Shown piece by piece: positions 1 through 6,415 of a stretch of DNA of 35,372 nucleotides. Below the pieces are notes generated by a model. It was not told where the DNA came from. It did not search any database and saw only the letters and a list, made by a program, of their open reading frames with translations. This DNA is from Candidatus Latescibacterota bacterium (GTDB taxonomy: Bacteria; Latescibacterota; UBA2968; UBA8231): positions 1 to 35,372 of the forward strand of contig JAJDYK010000131.1 of NCBI GenBank assembly GCA_022825185.1, in the 5' to 3' direction. Made by a program: the position numbers and the translations under genes. Each line of letters opens with the position of its first letter. Positions within the stretch are counted from its first letter, which is position 1.

Positions 1-41
1 GGCCGTGGAAATTAGGTGCCCTTTGACTTGACCCAGCAGCA

Positions 42-1454
42 TTAGGTGATGCGGAAGTAATCGACGAGAGCGCAGCGGCGCTGGCGGGTAAAGGTGCGCG
101 GCGACGTCAGCCCCTCGCCCGTAGGCCCGGCAATGGAGTACGTCCCAAAGCCCTCGCCGCCCAAGCCAACCCCGGCGTAGGAAGGACCGTTCTTGACGAA
201 AATGGTGGTATCCACGGCGCAGGCCATGTTGTGCATGTTTTCGATATTGCGCGAATGGATCACAGCCGTGTGCCCGTACCCGTGCTCGGAGATGACGGCC
301 TCGCGGATGGCTTGGTCGATGTTGGGCACGCGCACGATCGGCAGAAAGGGCATCATCTGCTCCTCGCGCACAAAGACGTGGTTGGCATCCGTCTCGCCAA
401 TAAGCATGCGCAGCGACGAGTCGAGCCGCAGGCCGAGACGCTCGCCCAACACCGCGGCATCGCGCCCCACCAACTCGCGGTTGGCTACGAGATGTCCGTC
501 CGGCCCATCGACAAAAGCCACCTGCGCGAGCGTCTCGACCTGCCGCGCATCGAGCTCGTATGCATTGTACTGGACCATCAGCCGCTTGAGCTCATCGGCA
601 ATGGAAGCGACGGCAAAGACCTGCTTCTCGCCGATGCAGAGAATGTTGTTGTCGAAGCCGCCCCCGTCGATAATGTCGCGTGCGGCCTTGGCCAAATCGG
701 CCGTTTCATCGACGACCACCGGCGGATTGCCTGGGCCGGCGACGATGGCCTTTTTGGGGCTGCCCAGCGCGGCCTTGGCCACGCCTGGCCCGCCTGTGAC
801 CAGCAGCAGGCGGATGTTCGGGTGGTTGAACAACTCGTTGGCCGTCTCAATGGTCGGCGTTTCGACCGCGGTCACCAAGTTGGCCGGCCCGCCAGCCGCG
901 ACAATGGCTTGATTAATCAAGCCCACCGCAAACATGGAGACCTTTCTGCCCGCCGGATGTACGTTGAAGACGACCGAATTGCCCGCGGCGACAATGCAAA
1001 TGGCGTTGTTGACCATCGTCGGCACGGGATGCGTCGATGGAGTGACCGCTCCGATGACCCCATAGGGAGCCATTTCTACTACTGTCAGCCCGTGGTCGCC
1101 GGTCCACGAAGTGGCCTCTAGATCTTCGACGCCGGGCGTGGTGTCGGCCGCGACTTGGTGCTTGATGATCTTGTCTTCCAATCGCCCCATACCCGTCTCG
1201 GCCAAAGCCCGCCGCGAAAATTCCTCGGCGTGGACGTGTGCCGTCTGCCGGAGGGCCTCGACGATTTTTTTGCGCTCCTCCAGAGACAAGGAGACCAACT
1301 GCTGCTGGGCGCGAGTCGCGCCTTGAACGGCCGCGTCAACCGTCGCGAAAACTCCAGTGTCCCCTCCCTCGCTGCCGTTCCCACCACTGACGACGCGCTG
1401 CACCACTTCTTCTACTATTTTGCGTACGTGTTCTTCGCTGACGTTTTGGGACAC
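42..1454 (-). CDS. eutE: CoA-acylating aldehyde dehydrogenase, EutE/PduP family
   Basis: 470 aa, the usual length for EutE/PduP enzymes, which oxidise acetaldehyde or propanal to the acyl-CoA with NAD+ and CoA. The catalytic cysteine is C273 in NNILCIGEKQ, a motif typical of this subgroup. The N-terminus (VSEEHVRKIVEEVVQRVV, residues 5-22) is a short amphipathic helix followed by a Gly/Ser linker (residues 24-31), the form of an encapsulation peptide that targets enzymes to bacterial microcompartments. The start is GTG with GAGG eight bases upstream. It diverges from the FAA-hydrolase gene at 1593, and a rhamnose mutarotase gene lies nearby, which suggests lactaldehyde or propanal from fucose/rhamnose as the source of substrate. 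No shell-protein gene is visible in this window. The family is certain; the substrate is inferred. Confidence 0.92.
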   Translation of the reverse strand: MSQNVSEEHVRKIVEEVVQRVVSGGNGSEGGDTGVFATVDAAVQGATRAQQQLVSLSLEERKKIVEALRQTAHVHAEEFSRRALAETGMGRLEDKIIKHQVAADTTPGVEDLEATSWTGDHGLTVVEMAPYGVIGAVTPSTHPVPTMVNNAICIVAAGNSVVFNVHPAGRKVSMFAVGLINQAIVAAGGPANLVTAVETPTIETANELFNHPNIRLLLVTGGPGVAKAALGSPKKAIVAGPGNPPVVVDETADLAKAARDIIDGGGFDNNILCIGEKQVFAVASIADELKRLMVQYNAYELDARQVETLAQVAFVDGPDGHLVANRELVGRDAAVLGERLGLRLDSSLRMLIGETDANHVFVREEQMMPFLPIVRVPNIDQAIREAVISEHGYGHTAVIHSRNIENMHNMACAVDTTIFVKNGPSYAGVGLGGEGFGTYSIAGPTGEGLTSPRTFTRQRRCALVDYFRIT

Positions 1455-1517
1455 GCTTTTTTCCTCGCGTTTAATTCAATATGTAAGAATGGGGAAAATA
1501 GGCGGCCCCACTCTGAG

Positions 1518-1535
1518 CGTCAAGGTCATTTGACG
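1518..1535. promoter_or_regulatory. Candidate operator, 18-nt inverted repeat
   Basis: CGTCAA and TTGACG form a perfect inverted repeat separated by six bases. It lies in the 138-bp gap between the divergent eutE-like and FAA-hydrolase-like genes. The size and spacing fit a dimeric repressor site of GntR/LacI style. No regulator gene is in the window, so this is a sequence-based suggestion only. Confidence 0.35.
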
Positions 1536-1592
1536 GGCTGCCAACCCTGCCTTAAAGTTTGTGCAACTGCTGGAAAAACAAAGGAGAAAGAC

Positions 1593-2396
1593 ATGCGTAT
1601 CATCCGCTTTATCGACGCTGACGACGCCGTCCGTTGGGGCCTCAAAGCCGAGGACGGCCAAGCCTCCGTCCTCACCGGCGATCTCTTCACAGAACTAGTG
1701 CCCACGGGCGAACAGGTAGCAGTCAAAAGGCTGCTCGCCCCGCTCGATCCGACCAACATTTTCTGCATTGGGCTAAACTACCGCGAGCACGCGGCCGAAT
1801 CCGGTCTCGAGCCGCCCGAGCAGCCCGTCGTCTTTGCCAAGCCCACGAGCGCGGTCTGCGGCCCGGGCGACCCGATCCTGCTGCCAGCCTGCTGCAACCA
1901 CGGCCCAGAAGTTGACTACGAGTGCGAGCTCGCGGTGGTTATCGGCAAGGCCGCCCGCAACGTGGCGCGGGCCGACGCCCTCAGCTACGTGCTCGGATAC
2001 ACGTGCGCCAACGACGTCTCAGCCCGCAAGTGGCAGCTAAACGGCGGCGGCGGCCAGTGGATTCGCGGCAAGGGCTTTGACACCTTCTGCCCCTTGGGGC
2101 CGGTACTGGTCACCGCCGACGAAATCCCCGACCCACAAACCCTCGGCATCCGCACGATCCTCAACGGCGAAACCATGCAAGACCACACCACCGGCGACAT
2201 GATCTTCACAGTCGCCGAACTGATCGAATTCCTCAGCCAAGATACGACCTTGCTGCCGGGCACGGTCATCCTCACCGGCACCCCGCAGGGCGTGGGTTTT
2301 GCGCGCCAACCGCCCGTGTGGCTCGCGGCCGGCGACGAGGTCATCGTGGAAATAGACCAGATCGGCCAGTTGCAAAACCCGGTGGAAGCGGCCTAG
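1593..2396 (+). CDS. Fumarylacetoacetate hydrolase family protein
   Basis: 267 aa. The ATG at 1593 follows AAGGAG at ideal spacing; the reading frame is open much further upstream, but that stretch is antisense to eutE and is rejected. The C-terminal FAH fold is clear: the metal ligands are E110 and E112 in DYECELAVVIGK and D141 in CANDVSARKWQ, and TGTPQGVGF near the C-terminus is diagnostic. Family members hydrolyse or isomerise acylpyruvates such as 2,4-diketo-3-deoxy-sugar acids, homoprotocatechuate intermediates or oxaloacetate. Given the neighbouring aldehyde dehydrogenase and rhamnose mutarotase, a 2,4-didehydro-3-deoxy-rhamnonate/fuconate hydrolase role is plausible but inferred. It converges with the mutarotase gene, three bases apart. 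Confidence 0.9.
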   Translation: MRIIRFIDADDAVRWGLKAEDGQASVLTGDLFTELVPTGEQVAVKRLLAPLDPTNIFCIGLNYREHAAESGLEPPEQPVVFAKPTSAVCGPGDPILLPACCNHGPEVDYECELAVVIGKAARNVARADALSYVLGYTCANDVSARKWQLNGGGGQWIRGKGFDTFCPLGPVLVTADEIPDPQTLGIRTILNGETMQDHTTGDMIFTVAELIEFLSQDTTLLPGTVILTGTPQGVGFARQPPVWLAAGDEVIVEIDQIGQLQNPVEAA

Positions 2397-2399
2397 CGT

Positions 2400-2720
2400 T
2401 TACTCTTCCTTGAACATTCCGAAGGCAAAGGCTTCGGGTAGTTCCTCGAAGATGATCTCCCCCTCTTCGTCGGTCTCCAACAACTGGGCCATGTAGTCGT
2501 ACCACTCCTCTAGAACGGGAACTTGGCGGCTCTTGAGCCAGTCTTCCTCAGTCGGAGCGACCGCGTGGATAATGAGGTGATCGTCCAAGCGGTAGATGGC
2601 CATACTGACCTCGTTGTCGGCCATGCTGTCGGCGATTTCGGGCCACAGGTCGTCGTGGGCCTGTTTGTACTCGGCATACGCATTGGGGCGCAGCCGCATA
2701 GCTAAGCCAATCGAATACAT
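2400..2720 (-). CDS. rhaM: L-rhamnose mutarotase family protein
   Basis: 106 aa, the usual size of RhaM, a small ferredoxin-like-fold dimer that interconverts alpha and beta anomers of L-rhamnose before isomerisation. The family signature is present: YKQAHDDLWPEI at residues 18-29, containing the conserved catalytic His and the WPE motif, followed by YRLDDHLIIH and a C-terminal W-x3-M-like segment (EEWYDYMAQLLE). The ATG is preceded by AAGGAG. A short perfect hairpin (TGCGCC/GGCGCA, 2752-2767) lies in its leader. Some members act on other sugars such as fucose, so the substrate is not certain. Confidence 0.85.
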   Translation of the reverse strand: MYSIGLAMRLRPNAYAEYKQAHDDLWPEIADSMADNEVSMAIYRLDDHLIIHAVAPTEEDWLKSRQVPVLEEWYDYMAQLLETDEEGEIIFEELPEAFAFGMFKEE

Positions 2721-2890
2721 AATGGTCTCCTTATCTAATTGTTAGGAATCGTGCGCCGTCTGGCGCAGATTGATTGATAAATATGCGGATAAATAAAGAG
2801 ATATTCAGAAAATGACGTAAAGTTCTTTTTTTCTATTCTTAGCCATTTTTTCCTTGACAATATATCACCTTGAAACTGAAACTAAAAGGC
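2721..2890. other. Intergenic leader/promoter region
   Basis: No ORF with a ribosome site. It holds the rhaM leader hairpin (2752-2767) and an AT-rich stretch. A consensus -35 hexamer TTGACA lies at 2854-2859 on the + strand, upstream of the candidate structured RNA, but no good -10 sits at the right distance (TGAAAC at a 17-base spacing). It is a plausible but weak promoter for the downstream RNA. Confidence 0.35.
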
Positions 2891-3306
2891 AGTCAAAAAC
2901 CGTGCAAAGCAAATTGCACATCACCATAGGAGAGGAGGGCCTCAAATAATGAATCTCTTCGCACATCGATCCTCGTGTAGTACTCTCAGGAGCCGACTCC
3001 CCGATGGGGGCGGCCATACGGTCCCACCAAAGATGGGGTCTACGAACAGCATCCGAGCGTTGCGCGTTCGTCCCAATCCCTAGGATACACGCACGACTCT
3101 TCAGGTTGTGTGCATCGGCTGGCTAAAACGCCCAGCCGAATCGGGAACTCACCTCGCATTCGCATCATCTTAAGCGATAGATTGCGCGTGCAAGGGCTTT
3201 CCCACGGGGTTTTCGGGACAGCGCTTTCGAGAAGGAGGGCACTTTTGCGTCCCGGAAACCGGCGATACATCGATTTCGATCCAGCCGCTTTCCAGCGGCT
3301 TTTTTG
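2890..3306 (+). ncRNA. Candidate structured RNA gene of about 400 nt, family not recognised
   Basis: This stretch lacks a convincing ORF but is packed with hairpins in one orientation: GTGCAA/TTGCAC (2902-2919); a GC stem of 9 pairs with one bulge (2992-3014); CGAGCG/CGTTCG including a G-U pair (3054-3070); CGGCTGG/CCAGCCG (3116-3138); and a 12-pair stem with one G-U, GGTTTTCGGGAC (3208-3219) with GTCCCGGAAACC (3249-3260). It ends in an intrinsic terminator at 3283-3306, immediately followed by a second one. I checked by eye for RNase P, tmRNA, SRP and 6S hallmarks and saw none. A 45-codon ATG frame at 2949 has a good purine-rich leader, so a short peptide cannot be excluded. The 5' end is approximate. 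Confidence 0.45.
3283..3306 (+). terminator. Intrinsic terminator 1 of the candidate RNA
   Basis: A perfect seven-pair stem AGCCGCT/AGCGGCT with loop TTCC is followed directly by TTTTT(T). Confidence 0.85.
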
Positions 3307-3309
3307 ATG

Positions 3310-3339
3310 GCCGTGGCGCAAAAATGCTGCGGCTTTTTT
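3310..3339 (+). terminator. Intrinsic terminator 2, tandem with the first
   Basis: An eight-pair stem, GCCGTGGC with GCTGCGGC including G-U pairs, has loop GCAAAAAT and is followed by TTTTTT. It lies three bases after the first terminator's T-tract. Two terminators in a row are typical of highly expressed stable RNAs or tightly insulated units. Confidence 0.75.
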
Positions 3340-3393
3340 CGTTTAATTTCGTCGAACTTCGCACCAATTGAAGATCTGGAGAGAAAACAACTC

Positions 3394-3651
3394 ATGCGCA
3401 AAATCGAGCCAGAACGCATCAGGCGCGCGGCGCGCATTTACGCGAGCAACCAAGAGGCCAGCCGTGCGCTGGGTATTGCCCCGGGCAGTTTCAGCCGGCT
3501 CTGCCGGCTCTACAACATCGAGACCCCCTATGCGCGCAAGCGGCGGCGGCGCGAGGAGTTCGGCCGCCAGCGCGACGACGATCTCTTAGAAGACATCGAC
3601 ATCGACCTGCAAGAGATCGAGGCGCTAGAGGAGGTCCTCGACCTCAACTAA
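3394..3651 (+). CDS. Small Fis-like helix-turn-helix protein
   Basis: 85 aa. The ATG at 3394 follows GGAGAG nine bases upstream; an in-frame extension to 3304 would run through the terminators and is rejected. Residues about 8-40 (ARIYASNQEASRALGI, then SFSRLCRLYNIETP) match the Fis/NtrC-C-terminal helix-turn-helix pattern, in which LGI and the Arg/Tyr-rich recognition helix are characteristic. A basic patch (KRRRREE) follows, and the C-terminus is strongly acidic (residues about 63-85). It is likely a DNA-binding protein of unknown target. It sits alone between tandem terminators upstream and a strong terminator downstream, so it is probably its own transcription unit. Confidence 0.7.
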   Translation: MRKIEPERIRRAARIYASNQEASRALGIAPGSFSRLCRLYNIETPYARKRRRREEFGRQRDDDLLEDIDIDLQEIEALEEVLDLN

Positions 3652-3679
3652 TAGACATCGCATACTGCGCTCGGCCAGC

Positions 3680-3724
3680 GGGGAGTTGGTGGACGTTTTC
3701 GTCCGCTAGCTCTCCGCTTTTTTG
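3680..3724 (+). terminator. Strong intrinsic terminator after the HTH gene
   Basis: A sixteen-pair stem, allowing G-U pairs, runs from GGGGAGTTGGTGGACG to CGTCCGCTAGCTCTCC with a TTTT loop, then GC and TTTTTT. It separates the HTH gene from the next operon. Confidence 0.9.
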
Positions 3725-3772
3725 TTTCAATCCACGCGCCGACTTTTATTAGGGTCTAAAAAGGAGGCGCTC

Positions 3773-6415
3773 ATGCCTAGCGCGAAGTCGTTACAGCAGC
3801 TTTGTCGTCAAACTCTACCGCTGATGTTGCAGCAGGCGGATGGGCAGGAGATGATGGCGGCGGTGCGAGATGTAGTACAGACCGATCGCTGGAATTCGTT
3901 TGATCGCTTCGGCGACACGACTGCCACGCTAACGAGCCGCTACGAGGCCGCGGGCGCGACTGTGGAGGTCGAATCCATCCAGACCGGAGGGCGGTTGGGG
4001 TCGGGCCGGTGGATCATCCGCGAGGCCGCCGATGTCGCGGGCGCGACCGTGGATGTGGTGCATCCGATCACTGAGCGAATCCTGGATTGGCAGGAGAATC
4101 CCTGGCACGTCATCCAGTGGAGCGCGGCGACCCCGGCAGATGGTTTGCGGCTGCGGTTGGTGATTCTCGACCAAGTCGAAGACATCCAACGCCAGCCAAC
4201 CGACGGGCTCGCAGGGGCTATTGTACTGACCAAGCTAGATCCGCGCGTCCACCTCGCTCTTTTAGCCACTAAAGGGGCTGCCGCCGTCATCACCGACCGG
4301 CCGGTGCCCAACCTGCCCAAGGCCGTGGCGTGGACCAAATTCGGGTGGGGCGCAATTCCCCTCGAACATGCGGCGGCGCAGTTGGTGGGCTTTGTGATCT
4401 CTGAGCAGCAAGGGAAGCGGTTGCGGCGGCTGGCGCAGCAGCACAGCCCCCTAACTCTGCACGTACGAGCCGACATCCGCAAATACGTCGGCAGCCACGA
4501 CGTGGTCAGCGGCATCATCGAGGGAGCCGGCGATCCCCAGGACGAAGTGTGGGCCATCGCGCATAGCGCCGAGCCGGGGGCCATCGACAACGCTTCGGGC
4601 GTGGCTACTACCCTAGAGATCGCCCGCGTGCTCGAAGGGCTTATCCGCGCGGGCAAACTCGCGCGTCCCAAGCGCACCATTCGCCTGCTCAACGCCTATG
4701 AATGCTACGGGTTCTTCGCCTATCTAGAACGGGTGCGGCGCTTGCAGACCCCGTTGGCCGGCGTGTGTATCGACACGATCGGCTCCCAGCCTGCCGTCTG
4801 CGATGGCCGGCTAGAGTGGCACGCGACAATCCCCATGTCGGCCGGTTTCGTCGATCGAATTGGCGAGGCCATCTTGCGGGCCGGGGTGCGGCAACACAAG
4901 CCCGGCTATCGCGTGCATCTAGCGCGATTCATGTCCACGTCTGACACCTTGATCGGCGATCCCCAGTACGGATTTCCCTGTCCTTGGATCACTACGCATC
5001 ACCGCAAGAGCGGGCGCGGCTTCGACGCCTACCACTCTTCGGCTGACGTGGAGGCACTGCTCAGCCCGCAGGGACTGGAGACCTGCGCGGCCTCGACAGC
5101 GGCCTATTTGTATTACTTGGCCGACATGGGCAGCCGCGAAGTGGGGGAGTTGGTCCGCACCGAGACTCAGCATTTTCTCTCCGTATTGCAAAAGAACAAG
5201 CGGCCCCGAGCCGAAGCCGAGTACGTGCGCGAGGCCCACAGCCGCAGCGTGCGGCGGCTCGCGCGCTGGCTCTGGGGCGGCCGTCGGCGCGAAATCTTGG
5301 TGGCCATGGACGATAGCGAGCGGCAAGTGGCGGAAGCAGCAACCGAGGCCGCACGGTCGGACAAGCAAGCGCGGCGCACGGCCCAAGCGCGGCTGGTACC
5401 GCGCCGCACAGCCGTACTCGCGCCCACCCCCGAAAACACGCCATCCGCGATCAACGCGCGCATCTCGGCCGCAAAGCTGCCGCAGTGGGCGCTGTTTTGG
5501 GCCGACGGACGCCGAAATTTGGGCGAAATCGCCGAGTGCATCGCCTGCGAGGAAGCCGACTATCCAGCCGGGCCGCGAACGGAAGGTCCCGTCGCCGTTG
5601 ATCGAGTGTACGAGTACTTCGCAGCACACGCCGAATTGGGCTACGCCGAGTTGACTGACCCGGCTGACATGATCAGCCGTCAGGAGTTAGTGCGGGATTT
5701 GCGCCGCTTGGGCGTCACCCCAGGCATGGACCTAATGGTCCACAGCTCCCTCTCGGCCATCGGCTTTGTCGCGGGCGGTGCCGAAACTGTCGTCGATGCG
5801 CTCTTGCAGGCGGTCGGCAAGCGCGGCACCCTACTGGCACCTTCGTTCAACCACCGCGCGGCGAAAGTCTTCAACCCGCTGACCACGCCCACCACCAACG
5901 GTACCATCCCAAACGCGCTGTGGCGGCGCACCGAGGCCGAGCGCAGCATGCATCCCACCCACGCGGTAGCGGCGATTGGGCCACGTGCTAGCTACTATTG
6001 CCAAGGTCATCTCGAAGCTGGGATCTGGGCGCAAGACAGCCCAATCGGCAAATTGGTCCACGACGGCGGCTACATTCTCGCGCTGGGCTCGACGCACGAC
6101 ACGAGCACGGCCTATCACGTGGCCGAGATGTCCGTGCCCTGCGGCTGCATTGAGTCTTTTGCAATTCCAGACCGCATCGTGCGCGACGACGGGACCGTAG
6201 AAGAGGTCTTGGGGCTGGCCTTTCGCAGCGGCCCCTGCCCGGTTCCAACCCACAAGCTGGACTCAACCCTCGACCGGAGGAAGTTGCAGCGGCGGGGTAA
6301 GGTCGGGCAGGCAGAATGCGAATTGGTGAAGGCCCACGACCTGTGGCAGGTGCGGCGCGAACACCTGCGGCGCGTTTGTCCCACCTGCACCGTTAAGCCC
6401 CAGACCGCGCGGTGA
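3773..6415 (+). CDS. M28-family peptidase fused to an AAC(3)-type N-acetyltransferase
   Basis: 880 aa. The ATG at 3773 follows AAGGAGG. Residues about 1-260 hold an N-terminal region with a PA-like insert. Residues about 260-470 are an M28 zinc aminopeptidase domain with candidate metal/catalytic residues H264, D272 (AHSAEPGAIDNASG), E310 (NAYECYG), D334 (CIDTIG) and H421 (YHSSAD). A basic linker and a winged-helix-like stretch follow. Residues about 633-870 are an aminoglycoside 3-N-acetyltransferase/YokD fold: VHSSLSAIGFVAGGAETVVD around H657, HPTHAV at 727 and PIGKLVHDGGYILALGS. Both folds look intact. The acetyl acceptor may be a peptide or amino-sugar rather than an antibiotic. The stop overlaps the next GTG start (GTGA), implying translational coupling. 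Confidence 0.85.
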   Translation: MPSAKSLQQLCRQTLPLMLQQADGQEMMAAVRDVVQTDRWNSFDRFGDTTATLTSRYEAAGATVEVESIQTGGRLGSGRWIIREAADVAGATVDVVHPITERILDWQENPWHVIQWSAATPADGLRLRLVILDQVEDIQRQPTDGLAGAIVLTKLDPRVHLALLATKGAAAVITDRPVPNLPKAVAWTKFGWGAIPLEHAAAQLVGFVISEQQGKRLRRLAQQHSPLTLHVRADIRKYVGSHDVVSGIIEGAGDPQDEVWAIAHSAEPGAIDNASGVATTLEIARVLEGLIRAGKLARPKRTIRLLNAYECYGFFAYLERVRRLQTPLAGVCIDTIGSQPAVCDGRLEWHATIPMSAGFVDRIGEAILRAGVRQHKPGYRVHLARFMSTSDTLIGDPQYGFPCPWITTHHRKSGRGFDAYHSSADVEALLSPQGLETCAASTAAYLYYLADMGSREVGELVRTETQHFLSVLQKNKRPRAEAEYVREAHSRSVRRLARWLWGGRRREILVAMDDSERQVAEAATEAARSDKQARRTAQARLVPRRTAVLAPTPENTPSAINARISAAKLPQWALFWADGRRNLGEIAECIACEEADYPAGPRTEGPVAVDRVYEYFAAHAELGYAELTDPADMISRQELVRDLRRLGVTPGMDLMVHSSLSAIGFVAGGAETVVDALLQAVGKRGTLLAPSFNHRAAKVFNPLTTPTTNGTIPNALWRRTEAERSMHPTHAVAAIGPRASYYCQGHLEAGIWAQDSPIGKLVHDGGYILALGSTHDTSTAYHVAEMSVPCGCIESFAIPDRIVRDDGTVEEVLGLAFRSGPCPVPTHKLDSTLDRRKLQRRGKVGQAECELVKAHDLWQVRREHLRRVCPTCTVKPQTAR

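Noticed and set aside
193..1121. Long plus-strand open frames opposite eutE
   Set aside because: They are mirror frames of a high-GC gene with low-complexity translations and no family signal; the same applies to many other overlapping frames in the window.
1155..1592. Upstream extension of the FAA-hydrolase frame
   Set aside because: It runs antisense through the eutE start region; the ATG at 1593 has an ideal ribosome site and the family N-terminus.
3006..3040. Resemblance to 5S rRNA (GGCGGCCATA followed by GGTCCCACC)
   Set aside because: Only this short stretch fits; the remaining 5S helices, loop E and closing stem are absent, and the spacing is wrong.
3304..3393. Upstream extension of the small HTH gene
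   Set aside because: It would start inside the tandem terminators and adds no conserved residues.
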